Shown: positions 1-11,075, numbered from the stretch's first letter. The stretch: 64,000 bases of DNA from Pyrus communis (GCF_963583255.1 NC_084816.1:22079344-22143343); one strand, 5' to 3'. Notes: a model not told the origin generated them from the sequence alone. Program-made: numbers and translations.

Positions 1-34
1 TACAAGGCTGATAAAGATTGCGGAGGAGAAAAAC

Positions 35-1045
35 TTGCAAACCACCAGACTCATTAACCGTCTGGAGGCGCAGCATGGCGTCAAAGTGAAACCAAGCTCT
101 CTTCCAACTAAGAAGACCGAGGAAGGTTTCGACCCAAACGCCTACAAACTCATGTCAAAGGCCGGGTACGACTTCGCTTCTTCTGATGCGGCTGGAAAGA
201 AGGTTTCAAACACTGTCAATGACAAAGAACGTAACCTCACCAAAACTCAAAAGAAGTTGAAGGAGCATGGTTACGGAGTTGACAACAACAAAGCCGGACT
301 TGGCTTCACACCAAATGCACCCGTGAAGATTTCAAGCAAAGTGAAGAAAGCTAGCGCTCAACACATCAGCGTGAGCATTGAACAAGACCAAAAAGAGCCT
401 AAACCCGCCCCTCGGACGTCGGTCTTCGATAGGATGAGTCATTCAAGCTCCAGAATTTCAATGCTTAATCGCATTGGTAGTTAAGACCGAACCTCTGTCT
501 TCAAAAGGCTTAACGCGCCAACATCCCAAAGTTATGTTTTTTAAAGGTTGTTAAAGCCTAAGAAACAAAGCAACACAACTATCTATCCTCTGCGACGATC
601 AGCTTCGGAAAGATTTGAAGATAATGAGAAGCCTTTTGGAAAGAGGAAGACAACACCAAAGGAAGAAAAGTTCGATGGGTTAGCAGAAAAAGACGACATT
701 CGAAGCTTGATTCCTTCAAGGATGAAGAGCCAAGCAATCCTAGAGGTCGACGCAAAAGGACCACTGAAGGTAAGGAGGCGCATCATCGTCCACACTGGCA
801 AATCTTCATGCCAACAAACCCAAGAGAACGGCACTGAAGATGAAATCCCTAAGAAAGATGTCACTTCTGGCTCTTTCAACTCAAAGTCTTCACCTCGACT
901 GTTGGGGGCATGCTCCAAGTCAAGTGAAATTGAAGGATGGATTCATGTCACTCCGAAGAAACTGCACGAGAAACATGTCTTCTCCACAAGTGCACTAATT
1001 AGAAAGGAGGGAAAGCAGCTTTCGCCAACCTCCAAAGCAATGTGA
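35..1045 (+). pseudogene. Decayed retrotransposon polyprotein spacer (gag-pol fragment)
   Basis: One reading frame is open from 35 to 1045 except for TAA stops at 482-484 and 542-544. The first block contains 'FDPNAYKLMSKAGYDF' and a glycine-rich 'GLGFTPNAPVKI' segment, then 'PRTSVFDRMS'. A second 'RTSVFKRL' motif lies between the two stops. The second block has basic runs and 'RRRIIVHTGKSSCQ' followed by acidic residues. In my memory of plant Gypsy polyproteins these motifs lie between the protease and the reverse transcriptase. No catalytic motif is visible, and the sequence enters from beyond the left edge. It is very unlikely to be a host gene. Confidence 0.6.
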
Positions 1046-1085
1046 AAATGTTGAAGATAAGAAAATTTCAACACAAAGATCGTTC

Positions 1086-1418
1086 ATGCGGGATCTTTTC
1101 TTCCTCGAAGACTTATTCAATTTCTCGATCAAGGCTCCTTGCTATGAAGATTGTGAGGAATGCATTTCAAAGATCGCTTCGAAGAAATTGGACAAGCAGC
1201 AACCATCTTGTCCACAAGTTTATCAGTCGAAAAGGGGGCAAAACAGCTCTTGTCAACCTCCAGAACAATGTGAAAGTGTTGGAGATAATGAAATTTCGAC
1301 ACAAAGATCGTCCATCCCCATCACAATGTGCGACCTCTTCCCAGAAGACTTCTTCAATTACTCGGTCAAGGCTCATTCCTATGAAGATTACGAGGAACGC
1401 CTCTCCCAGATCGCTTGA
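1086..1418 (+). pseudogene. Continuation of the retrotransposon spacer, other frame
   Basis: This stretch continues the polyprotein remnant in a different frame from the block before it, so a frameshift separates them near 1045-1085. It contains two diverged copies of one motif: 'MRDLFFLEDLFNFS' near the start and 'MCDLFPEDFFNYSVKAHSYE' near the end, each followed by a Tyr-Glu-Asp rich segment. The phrase 'ISTQRS' also occurs twice. The direct repetition looks like an internal duplication of about 240 bp. I assign no function. Confidence 0.45.
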
Positions 1419-1437
1419 CAAATCCACAACAACCAAA

Positions 1438-2295
1438 AGCTCCTCGTTCGCACGAGCCTAAAAGGTGACAACCAACGCTCATTGCCTGCATGAGCTGAAA
1501 CTGCAAACGGCACCAAAAGCTCCTTGTCTGCACGAGTTGAAACTGCAAACGACATCAAAAGCTCCTCGTTCGCACGAGCCTAAAAGGTGACAACAAACGC
1601 TCATTGCCTGCATGAGATGAAACTGCAAACGGCACCAAAAGCTCCTTGTCTGCACGAGTTGAAACTGCAAACGACACCAAATGCTCCTCGTTCGCACGAG
1701 CCTAAAAGGTGACAACCAACGCTCCTTGCCTGCATGAGCTGAAACTGCAAACGGCACCAAAAGCTCTTTGTCTGCACGAGTTGAAACTGCAAACGACACC
1801 AAAAGCTCCTCGTTCGCACGAGCCTAAAAGGTGACAACCAATGCTCCTTGCCTGCACGAGTTGAAACTGCAAACGGCACCAAATGCTCCTCGTTCGCACG
1901 AGCCTAAAAGGTGACAACCAATGCTCCTTGCCTGCACGAGCTGAAACTACAAACGGCACCAAAAGCTCCTTGCTTGCACGAGCTGAAACTGCAAACGGCA
2001 CCAAAAGCTCCTCGTTCGCACGAGCCTAAAAGGTGACACCAAAAGCTCCTTGCCTGCACGAGCTGAAATTGCAAACGGCAACAAACGCTCCTTGCCTGAA
2101 TTAGCTGAAACTGCAAACGGCACCAAAAGCTCCTTGTCTGCACGAGTTGAAACTGCAAACGACACCAAAAGCTCCTCGTCCGGACGAGCCTAAAAGGCGA
2201 TAACCAAAAGCTCCTTGCTTGCACGAGCTGAAACTGCAAACGGCACCAAAAGCTCCTCGTTCGCACGAGCCTAAAAGGTGACAACCAAACGCTCC
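1438..2295 (+). repeat. Tandem repeat field with short hairpins
   Basis: About twenty units of roughly 40 bp, of two related types, are arranged head to tail. Type 1 reads 'ctcctcgttcgcacgagcc' and then 'taaaaggtgacaacca'. Type 2 reads 'ctccttgcctgcacgagctg' and then 'aaactgcaaacggcacc'. They often alternate as one type 1 followed by two type 2, a higher-order unit of about 125 bp. Each type 1 unit holds the perfect inverted repeat CTCGT-tcgc-ACGAG. Long minus-strand open frames across the field arise only from the repeat period. Confidence 0.85.
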
Positions 2296-2356
2296 TGGCC
2301 CGCAAAAGCATAAACTGTGTACGGCAAAATCATCACCAAAATCACCATTAAAATCC

Positions 2357-2357
<1 letters not shown>

Positions 2358-2409
<52 letters not shown>
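2358..2409 (+). repeat. Poly-A run of 52 bases
   Basis: An uninterrupted run of A lies inside the retrotransposon, between the two tandem repeat fields. It is far from the LTR and has no target-site duplication that I can see, so I read it as a slippage-expanded simple repeat and not as a retroposed poly-A tail. Confidence 0.8.
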
Positions 2410-2411
<2 letters not shown>

Positions 2412-2880
2412 ATCATTCATTTGAACTACGTCATGACTTGATCCCTCCTCAACCAAGGGTACGTAGGCAACTTGAAACTTCAAAACTTCAAGTACAGTCA
2501 CATCATCAACAAAAACACAAACACTTTGGAGAAACTTCCATCAAACTTCAAGATCAAGCCCCCAAAGGCCCTTGAAGAAACTTCCAACCGTTCTTCAAGA
2601 TCAAGCCCAAAAGCCCTTAAAGAAATCCGCACAACCATTCTTCAAGATCAAGCCCCGACGGCCCTTGAAGAAAGTGTTCATCGTTCATCATCCGTTCATC
2701 CCAAGATCAAGCCCCAATGGCCCTTTGGATCAACAACATCAAAAAATTCACACATCCAACTATTCTTCAAGATCAAGCCCAAAAGCCCTTTGAAGATCCG
2801 CACATCCATCAACCTTCAAGATCAAGCCCGACGACCCTTGACAAAATCCGCACAACCATTATTCAAAGATCAAGCCTCGA

Positions 2881-3560
2881 TGGCCCTTGAAGAAATCACA
2901 AGTCCGATTCAAAATCAAGTGTTCACCACCCTTGAATCAAATTCAACTCCAGATAAAAGGAGTAAGTTCAGACCTTCGGGGGAGACCAAAAGAATCCTCC
3001 AGCCCAGTTCAAGATTAAGCCTGTGGAAAATCAACGATTGGAAGAAACCAGAAAATCTTCCAGTCGAACTCAAGATCAAGCATCGATGGCCCTTGAAGAA
3101 ATCACAAGTCCGATTCAAAATCAAGTGTTCACCACCCTTGAATCAAATTCAACTCCAGATAAAAGGAGTAAGTTCAGACCTTCGGGGGAGACCAAAAGAA
3201 TCCTCCAGCCCAGTTCAAGATTAAGCCTGTGGAAAATCAACGATTGGAGGAAACCAGAAAATCTTCCAGTCGAACTCAAGATCAAGCCTCGATGGCCCTT
3301 GAAGAAATCACAAGTCCGATTCAAAATCAAGTGTTCACCACCCTTGAATCAAATTCAACTCCAGATAAAAGGAGTTAAGTTCAGACCTTCGGGGGAGACC
3401 AAAAGAATCCTCCAGCCCAGTTCAAGATTAAACCTGTGGACAATCAACGATTGGAGGAAACCAGAAAATCTTCCAGTCGAACTCAAGATCAAGCCTCGAT
3501 AGCCCTTGAAGAAATTTTCAGCCCAATTCAAGATCAAGCCTCGACAGCCCTTAGGTTGAC
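2881..3560 (+). repeat. 206-bp tandem repeat, three copies plus a partial
   Basis: The phrase 'tggcccttgaagaaatcaca' recurs at 2881, 3087 and 3293, and a variant starts at 3500. This gives periods of 206, 206 and 207 bp. Copies differ at only a few positions, for example an inserted T near 3375. The field lies just upstream of the purine tract and LTR. Its motif 'tcaagatcaagcc' also occurs repeatedly at 2540-2880 and inside the LTR at about 4000-4440, so the internal region and the LTR share a repeat family. Confidence 0.85.
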
Positions 3561-3640
3561 ATCTACATTAAGGGACTTCAAAACGCATCTTCTACACGTG
3601 ACAAGCACATGTCTACGACGCGCCTTGAAGTGGGGGCATT

Positions 3641-4602
3641 TGTAGACATCAAAATTTCAGTAAAATAAATGTTAACCAATGTATTAAAATTACGACATTT
3701 ATTTACTTCACCAACCTCACACACTTACTTCACCTACAACCTCCACTTACTTCACCTACAACCTCCACTCACTTCACCAAAAAAATGAATGGTGGTGATT
3801 CACTCTCAAAACCTATAAATAGGCTTCTTCATCAAGAGGAATAGAGAACCAATTCACAAATACATTTTTCTACTCCCAAAATGGAAGAGAATACTCCCCA
3901 CAAGGGGAGACCAAAACCTTGAAGCCTTAAAGTTCTAAAGCTCTCAAGAAAATCCCGGAGGATCAAGAAAGCATCTTCGTTCTTCGTCAAATCCTCCTTC
4001 AAGATCAAGCCTCAACGGCCCTTGAAGAACTCCCACCAACTCAAGATCAAGCCCCGACGGCCCCTTGAAGAAAGTGTTCATCATTCATCATCCGTTCATC
4101 TTAAGATCAAGCCCCAACGACCCTTTAGATCAACAACCTCAACAAATCCACACATCCAATCATTCTTCAAGACTAAGCCCAAAAGCCCTTGAAGATCTGC
4201 TCATCCATCAACCTTCAAGATCAAACCCAAAAGCCCTTGAAGAAATCCATACACCCATTCTTCAAGATCAAGCCCAACGCCCCTTGAAGATCCATTCATC
4301 ATCTGTTCATCCTAAGATCAAGCCCCAACGGCCTTTTGGATCAACAACCTCAACAAACCCATACACTCATTCTTCAAGATCAAGCCCAACGCCCCTTGAA
4401 GATCCGTTCATCAACTGTTCATCCTTAGATCAAGCCCCGACGGCCCTTTGGATCAACAACTCATCCACAAACCTAAACCCTACGAAGATAGAATCAGAGG
4501 ACCAAATTTGAGAGAGATCATAACCCCAAAATCATTAAACACAAAAATATTATTTTGTACACGTATTCTTGTTTCTTGTTTCAGGAATTTTTCGTGTTCA
4601 CA
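3641..4602 (+). repeat. 3' LTR of the left retrotransposon
   Basis: The LTR starts TGTAGACATC directly after a purine-rich tract (gaagtgggggcat, 3627-3639) and appears to end at TGTTCACA near 4602, giving TG...CA ends and about 962 bp. A TATA box, cctataaatagg, lies at about 3812-3823 and would divide U3 from R. The middle of the LTR is filled with 'ttcaagatcaagccc' repeats shared with the internal region. The 3' boundary is inferred from the CA end and from loss of the repeat motif, and could be off by a few bases. Confidence 0.6.
3812..3823 (+). promoter_or_regulatory. LTR TATA box
   Basis: The string cctataaatagg is a strong plant TATA element. It lies about 170 bp inside the LTR, where the U3 promoter of an LTR element would be expected. 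Transcription would run rightward toward the receptor-kinase pseudogene, which could give read-through transcripts. Confidence 0.5.
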
Positions 4603-4642
4603 GCAACACTATAAAATTCTTCTAAGCCCATCCAAATTTTTA

Positions 4643-4892
4643 GGGGTGTGTTTAATTGAGATTTTGAAGGTTTTAAAAAGTTAAAAATTCATAGAGCTTG
4701 ATGGAGTTTTAGTTGAGTTTCATAGACTCCATGTGAATTCCTTCAATGCCTGATTTCTTAACATCTAAATTACACTAAAATTCTTCTAAATCCATTAAAT
4801 TCCTTAATTTTTTAAAATACTTTGAAATCTATTTTTAAGGAATACACACATAGTTTTATGGACTACTTAAAATCATAATTGAATACATCCAA
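4643..4892. mobile_element. MITE, about 250 bp
   Basis: The left end ggggtgtgtttaattgagat is matched in inverted orientation by the right end, which reads 'tcataattgaatacatcc'. The interior is AT-rich and non-coding. Size and imperfect terminal inverted repeats fit a MITE; I cannot fix the superfamily because the target-site duplication is unclear. Confidence 0.5.
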
Positions 4893-4909
4893 ATGAACTT
4901 CTACGGAAG

Positions 4910-4995
4910 CAATTCTTAACAAGCTAAGTTGGTTAAAAGTTTTCGCCCTTACACCCCAAGTCCCGTGTTTGAATTCCCCTTGTGTAGTTTAAATG
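4910..4995 (+). repeat. SINE-like tRNA-derived head
   Basis: An A-box-like 'aagctaagttggtt' at about 4920 and a B-box-like 'gtttgaattcc' at about 4969 are spaced as in a tRNA-derived SINE. I cannot delimit the 3' end. From 4996 to 5550 I see no gene, and specifically no signal-peptide or LRR-N-terminal exon for the receptor kinase that follows. Confidence 0.35.
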
Positions 4996-7349
4996 AGTTT
5001 AGTGTCCTATCACGTTGCCAAAAAGACAAATAATTCCAAACGGTTATTCAATTACAACTACTTTCTTTTTCAAATCCATTCTAGAAAAAAAATTCTCAGA
5101 ACCCCTTCTTGTTCATTTGTGCCCGAAATTTATAGTGTTTTCCAGATTCCTCTATCTAAATTTCTAAAAATATTTTATGAACTAGCAACCGGTTCATTTG
5201 GAAGTGTCGCATCCCAATTCTATGCAGCTGTTTGATGCAGTTTTAAAAATGCAGAAATAATCTCTGCCACGCACACTTGCAGTGCAGTGGAAAGTGTGTA
5301 GAACTCATACTGCTGCTCTATGCTGTATGCAAGCATCATTGTTCCCTTGAAAACTATCAACATAGTTATTAGTAACAAAAACCAGAAGCACACCTAACTG
5401 TGTGTAATTATACAAGTTGTATTCTTTCTAGGGACATTCACCATTCATCCTTTTCCCTTGGTATTTTGGTGCTTTCTTTTCCTTTTAGTCACGGTAACGG
5501 TTCTTTGTTAATTTGTGTTCAAGCAGAATTTGGCAAACCCAGGATTTGCCAGGAACACTCCCACGAGAAATGGTCAGGCTCAAATATCTGCAAGAAATGT
5601 AAGAATTTGGAGTCATGCAAATGATCTGTTCTTTCACATCTAAGTTGCCTGTATGTCTGTTTCCAATGAGACAATGGCTAATTTCTTTCATTCTTCTTCA
5701 GCGACCTCACCCGGAACTACCTGAGTGGTACCATCCCTCCAGAATGGAGCTCCCTTCGACTTGTCAACATGTACTATCTTTCTCGCTCTGCATCTATGCA
5801 TATGTGATATTCTCATTGTATTAGAATATTTTTTTTTTCAGTTTTCTTCAGCCATTTATTTCTTAAGCTATGAAGCTATTCCATGGGCGTTGTTCCTACT
5901 TCATATTTGTGTCCCTTCAGTGGTCATGAGCCATTTGAATCATAAAAACTGAATCTAATTGTGACATACGAGTTGTGTTGCAGCTCCCTTATTGGAAATC
6001 GTTTGACAGGTCCTATCCCAGTAGAGTTTGCAAACATCACCACCCTGAAGAGTTTGTGAGTGATGATTACACATTTTTTATGGATATCCTTAGGGATCTT
6101 TCAAAATCAATGGATCAATGGAATTGATTTTGTTTTGTGTAGGGACCTCAGTTCCAATTCTCTCTCTGGAGCTCTCCCTGAGGAGCTTGGGAATTTCCCA
6201 CACATGGAAAGAATGTAAGATTGTCTTATTCAAATTTTACTGTGATTAAAATATTTTGGTTTGTTTGGATTTGCTTCTCTGCAGACAGATGCTGTATTTT
6301 TCACCAGTAAATCATCCACTTCCTAATTGTTATATCTGTTTTATTGTTAGGCTTCTTTCTTCAAACAAGTTCACTGGGTATTTGCCAGATTCATTTGCAA
6401 ACCTTACCACATTAAAGGACTTGTAAGCTTCTGTTGTTCTTTTGTTCTTGAAGATTTCCTAAGCACCCAACTTAAATTTTTTCTGAATTCTGAGACTAAT
6501 TGGTACTATTTCCCTTTTGCGAATCATTATGCAGTCGGATCAATGACTGTAACTTTTCTGGGCAGATACCTGATTTTATTGAGAAGTGGACAAATCTTGA
6601 AAAACTGTGAGTGTTTTCCTTTGGGAAGTGTTACTGGCAATCCAAAAATCTCATTCTACACTCCTCACAAGTGTATTTTTCTTTTCAAATATAGAAAGTT
6701 TGGAGTATAGAATGAGATTTTTGGAGTGCCAATAACAATTCCCTTTCCTTTTGGATGTCATCTTTTCTGCTACTTGATTCTCAATATCATCGCTAATTCA
6801 AATGTTATGACTTGTTAAAACAGTGCGATTCAGGGTAGTGGTTTGATGGGGCCAATTCCTTCCGGCATCTCTCTTTTGACAAGCTTAACTGACTTGTTAG
6901 TATATCTCATATCTGTTTATAAGTACAGAACAATTAGCAATATAGTAGTTTCTGTTCATAGCTCAATTTTGACATGCAGGAGAATTACTGACTTGATTGG
7001 ACCTGAATTACCCTTCCCTCCGCTCCATAATATGAAAAACATGAGGACACTGTGAGTTAAGGCTTCCATGAAACACAATTTTTGTCCGTATATGAAATCT
7101 TTTTGCAACCTCAAAGTTTTGGTGTTTCTGTTACAGGATGTTGAGGAGTTGCAATATTATCGGAGAGCTACCTCCATATCTCGGGCAAATGCCTAAATTG
7201 AAAACTTTGTAAGTAGAAACGTCTCTGTCCCTATTTTTACCGTCTTCAGATAAAAAAAAAAATTCTTCCAGATGTTATTATACTGACTAAGAGATTATTA
7301 AAATGACTTGGACGATGTTGGATGGACTTTATGTTTCTGTATTTATAAT

Positions 7350-7872
7350 ACCATCTCCAAATCTTAGGGATAAAGCCAAAAAATTTTAAGTCATTACCCA
7401 ACAATTCTGCTCTCCGAAGATCCTTGTTTTGAGAACATGTAAGGATTAAATATATATTAGCCACAAGATTATGTTAATTTAGATCCAAAGGCTTAAAATA
7501 TTTGACAACTTAAAATAATGACCTTAAGGAGAGCAAGACTCCATAACCCAAAAACTACTTTTCTCCTCCAATTTTAGCCCGAGATTATTAAATAATGACT
7601 TTAGCCTAATTTTTTATTTTCGGTAACTTTAAAAAAAAAAAAAAAAAAAAAAAAATTTACGTGTATTATCCTAATTTATTTTTATGAACAATTTAATTTT
7701 AAAATATTCAAATTATGATAAGTTATCATACAAATACATAGGTATTTATAATGTTTCAAGTGAAATTTGATTTAAATTATTTTAAACGTTAGATTTAATT
7801 TTCAGCCGTCCAATCTTATTTTTAATTTAAAGCTTACATTTTAAGTTTTATCCCATGGGTTGGAGATGGTCT
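7350..7872. mobile_element. MITE in an LRR intron
   Basis: The intron between exons 7137-7208 and 7947-8018 is enlarged by an AT-rich block. It starts ccatctccaaatcttagg and ends with the near complement 'ccatgggttggagatgg'. It is about 520 bp, has no coding capacity and leaves the splice sites intact. 'ccatctccaa' ends like these recur at 41,081, 54,711 and 60,573 in this window. Confidence 0.55.
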
Positions 7873-8089
7873 AAAAGAACAGCTTTTGGATGGCATTTCC
7901 CTCTCGGAGAGCATATCTAAACTGCATTTGCAATTTGTTTGTGCAGAGACCTCAGCTATAATAAGCTGACCGGAGAAATTCCAAGCAGCTTCGCTAGTCT
8001 AGCAAATGCGGATTATATGTAAGCAATTTGAATGACCAATCTAGTCTTTATCACACGAAATTCACGCAGACATTCTTCATGGTTTTGTA

Positions 8090-9040
8090 CTTTTGTTACA
8101 CCCCAGCCCGACAAGCTGGAAGTTTATTTAATAACAATTTGACTTGCACAAAATTCAGGCAGAGGGTTTTGCCACACTGCAGTCTGACGAGCTGGAAGCG
8201 TTACTAATCACGCTTACTATAATTAAGGACTCACAGGTTAAGCTAGAACAAAATGTTAATACTCGAGCGAATAACTGACACTAGATGGTCATAATGAAAA
8301 CTAACAAACTGAGAAAACTGATTAACCACTGCCATTGAACTGACTCGCATATTCATCTTGATTTTAGTTAGACCAAGTCGGATTTTGATTCAAATATGGT
8401 CACGAAAAGTACTGAAAACAACACCAAAATTGACATGAGATGATATTGGTAAATTTGTTAGTCATAATATATCTCAACAGTTAACTCCTAAAAGTTAAAT
8501 TGATCTTTTAGCTTACATCCAGAACATTTGCTTGAGTTAGTTCTCACATTTTCCCTTTTAATCTAACAACATATATGAAATCGAAGAGAGAGAATGAGAA
8601 ATTTTTACCTCTGGGTGTGTCGACTTGAAGATCACAGGTTTGATCTTTGGATCCGCTCGTGTGCAGCCTTAATCTCGCGAGATTGCTGGCGAGACTAAGA
8701 ATGGCGAGAGAGGGAATCGGCGGGGGATTTGACGGAAATTACAGAGTGAGAAAAGGGAGGGATGGGAGGATTTGATGGATGGTTACAGAGAGAGAGTCGG
8801 GAGAGGAAAAGAGGGAATGAAAAGGGGATGGAAACGGACGGAAAAGTAGTCGAAGCAGAGCAATCCACGATGATTGACGCGTGGGCTCCCTTCCACTGTG
8901 CAAAGCGGTGGCAATTTCGTAAATAAATTGAAATTTCCAATCTGAACGGCAGTGAAGAGGCGGTGGCAGTTTTGTGAATAAAGTGAAATTCGGCTCAAGT
9001 CACTATTTATTTGTACACTGCAATTTCTCCCTCTTCTTTA
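8090..9040. other. Foreign-looking block in an LRR intron
   Basis: The intron between 8018 and 9139 contains about 900 bp unlike the other introns. It starts near 'tgttacaccccagcccgac', includes a duplicated phrase 'gacaagctggaag' / 'gacgagctggaag', and has a purine-rich stretch (8700-8830). The 'tgttacacccc' start resembles some plant Gypsy LTR ends, so a solo LTR is possible. I could not find a matching CA end with a target-site duplication, so the nature remains open. Confidence 0.35.
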
Positions 9041-9242
9041 GACTAAAGTAATTTTTATCAGCACAGAAAGATTTTATTAAAATCTCATAATTTCATAATT
9101 TTTAACGGAAAGATTTTTTCTATGTTCATTATGTCTAGATCCTTAACTGGAAACTTGTTGACTGGACCCGTGCCTACTTGGCCGAAAAACATCGTGTAAG
9201 CTTCTCTTCCAAATGCTACTCTTTAGTTACGTAGTATGGAAT

Positions 9243-9300
9243 TTTATGTGACCGGACCCATGCCTGCTTGGCGGATGGGCAATATGTAAGCTTCGCTTTC
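9243..9300 (+). pseudogene. Relic duplicate of the 3' half of an LRR exon
   Basis: The segment 'gtgaccggacccatgcctgc' and its continuation repeat, with differences, the end of exon 9139-9195 ('ttgactggacccgtgcctac') together with its donor and the following intron phrase 'gtaagcttc..tcaaatgct'. It has a GT donor but no evident acceptor, so it is probably not spliced in. It records a local duplication of about 90-100 bp. Confidence 0.6.
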
Positions 9301-10130
9301 AAATGCTTCCCTCTAATAACTTAGTAAGGTATTTACGACGTCTACAGTTAGAAATTTATGCTATCTAATACTCGAATTGATATAAAAAACGGCGGTCAAT
9401 CCATCTTATTTCCTACTCTTTAATTACTTAGTAAGCTATTTCTATTCGCATATCAAATCTATAAATTAGTTTACATCGTAGCCGTTTTTGCGCAGTGATC
9501 TTTCATTTAACAACCTCACCATAGGGAACACAAGTTGTCAATCAAGGGGCTTGTAAGAATTTCTTCATTAGCTTGAGTTTTGTTGTTTATGTCTGGTGGA
9601 ACAAGCTTAACTTTTCAACTTGTGATTCTACAGGAACTTGTTTGACAGCAATAGTTCGTAAGTTTCAAATTAATCCTCGACAAAGCATTCATCTATAAAT
9701 TTAATTGGCATTCCAACTGTGTATTTCTTAGTTTTTTTGTTTTGTAACGTATTCACATTTATGATGTTATCTTGCTGACCTTTTTTTATGGACCCTGCAT
9801 TATTCTATGAGCAGAGGAGTTTCATGTTCCACAGCTGCAAAATGTCCAAAAAGTAAGTTGGGATCCCACATGTTGCTGCAAGATATATTTGTTCTGATGT
9901 TCTTTTGTTTGGGGGAGTGGGAGATCACTTGTAAGGCCATACTCTGTTATTTTTATCTTATGACCCACAACCACAAGCAGCTTTGCATTCATTCATCGTT
10001 CTTCCGAACATTCCCATGCAAAAGGGAATTATAAATGTTGCCATTCTTTTGAGTTCAGAAGTTGCTTCAGTGGCTGCTAATCTCTGTTTACCTTTTTTTT
10101 TCTTTTTTTTTTTTTTTTTTTTTTTTGTAG

Positions 10131-10816
10131 CTATGTACTCCTCCTTTCATATTAATTGTGGTGGTAAAGAAGTAACCATTGAAAATAAAAGATATGAGGA
10201 TGACACATTTTCAACTGGACCTTCATCATTTTACCAGAGCAGAACAAACTGGGCATTAAGCAGCACCGGTTACTTCCCTGATGATAGCCGTATTACAGAC
10301 ACCTTTATATGGACTAATGAAACTAGACTCTCTATGGCCGATCCCCAACTGTAAATGAACGCACGGCTTTCTCCCATCTCTCTAACTTACTTTGGGTTTT
10401 GTCTGCAAAATGGAATATACACCGTAAAACTCCATTTTGCAGAGTTAATGTTTAGAAACGGATACACATATGAAAGCCTGGGAAGGCGAGTATTTGATAT
10501 TTACATTCAGGTAGAAAGCTACACTATCATTGTATTTTGATTGTTTAATTTTGGTCAGTTCAAATTTTTACTTTGACAATTATGAAATGTTAGGTAACTA
10601 AATTCGTAACGTTGCAGGATATGCCAGTACTGCAGAATTTCAATATTATGGATGACGCTAGTGTGTTTGGTAATGTAGTCATACGAAATTTTACCGCGAA
10701 TGTAACTAATCATACCTTGAAGATCCATTTCAATTGGGCTGGCAAAGGGACGACAGGCATCCCTGTTAGAGGAGTCTATGGTCCTCTTATATCAGCTATT
10801 TCGGTGGAACCTGCAG
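10131..10816 (+). pseudogene. Malectin-domain exons with a nonsense codon
   Basis: Two exons (10131-10510 and 10618-10816) encode the malectin domain. Landmarks are 'FHINCGGKEVTIENKRYEDD', 'NWALSSTGYFPDDS', 'YTVKLHFAELMFRN', 'RRVFDIYIQ', 'NHTLKIHFNWAGKGTTGIP' and 'RGVYGPLISAISVEP'. The frame is interrupted by TAA at 10352-10354, where family members usually carry tyrosine before 'NARLSPISLTYFG'. Everything after the stop stays in frame and conserved, so it looks like a single point mutation (TAC or TAT to TAA) of modest age. The 5' splice acceptor is preceded by a long T run (10092-10126). Confidence 0.88.
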
Positions 10817-10948
10817 GTAAGTTTACACCGCTCTGAACTTCTTACTGATATTTGTCCACCGCTGGGAGTTTTCAGCGCATCAAATATCATTTTAGGCATT
10901 AATATTTCAACACAATTTATAAGAGATCCGAATCTAGTTAGTTGTCAC

Positions 10949-11075
10949 TTAATACTATGGTCTAGTGATATTCCTCTTCACATGTAAGTGAGAGGTCTTG
11001 GGTACGGATCTCCTGAATGGTGAGTTCACAACCGATTTATTGCCCACCCTTGTAGATATATCATTGTATAAGAAA
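10949..11075 (+). repeat. SINE fragment in the receptor-kinase intron
   Basis: The phrases 'ctatggtctagtgatattcc' and 'tgtaagtgagaggtcttggg' followed by 'cccacccttgtagatatatc' match the SINE family also seen at 23,771 and 45,694. The B box has decayed ('ggtacggatctcc'). It sits in the intron after the second malectin exon. Confidence 0.55.

Larger units (their letters stand above)
1..4602 (+). mobile_element. 3' part of a Gypsy-like LTR retrotransposon
   Basis: The left edge cuts this element, so only its 3' portion is visible. In order it holds decayed polyprotein-spacer coding (35-1418), a tandem-repeat field (about 1438-2295), a 52-base A run, a second repeat field (2881-3560), a purine-rich tract just before 3641, and one LTR (3641-4602). 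The coding part resembles the stretch between protease and reverse transcriptase in plant Gypsy elements of the Tat type, with 'RTSVFDR'-like and 'IVHTGKSSCQ'-like motifs. I see no reverse transcriptase, RNase H or integrase, so this is a deleted or non-autonomous copy. The target-site duplication cannot be checked because the 5' LTR is outside the window. The Tat assignment is from recall of the family. Confidence 0.65.
5552..9852 (+). pseudogene. LRR ectodomain exons of the receptor kinase
   Basis: Eight consecutive exons from 5984 to 8018 are each exactly 72 nt and encode one 24-residue leucine-rich repeat, with introns after the second base of a leucine or similar codon. Examples are 'LDLSSNSLSGALPEELGNFP' and 'LDLSYNKLTGEIPSSFASL'. 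The first recognisable repeat is 'NYLSGTIPPEWSSLRLVN' (5702-5770). Shorter exons of 57, 57, 24 and 38 nt follow and end in 'SGVSCSTAAKCPK'. I found no stop or frameshift in these exons. The upstream boundary of the first visible exon (ending 5598, 'LPREMVRLKYLQE') is uncertain. Confidence 0.88.

Noticed and set aside
1438..2295. CRISPR-like alternation of repeats and spacers
   Set aside because: The 'spacers' are themselves repeated, the units touch each other, and the sequence is plant retrotransposon DNA.
1366..2311. Several overlapping minus-strand open frames of 60-135 codons with repeated 'VCSFSSCRQGAFG' phrases
   Set aside because: They follow exactly the period of the tandem repeats; the frame stays open because the unit length is a multiple of three, not because of coding selection.
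4910..4995. tRNA gene
   Set aside because: A- and B-box-like motifs are present, but no acceptor stem pairing or anticodon stem is visible; the same holds for the tRNA-like pieces at 31,398, 39,747 and 53,210.
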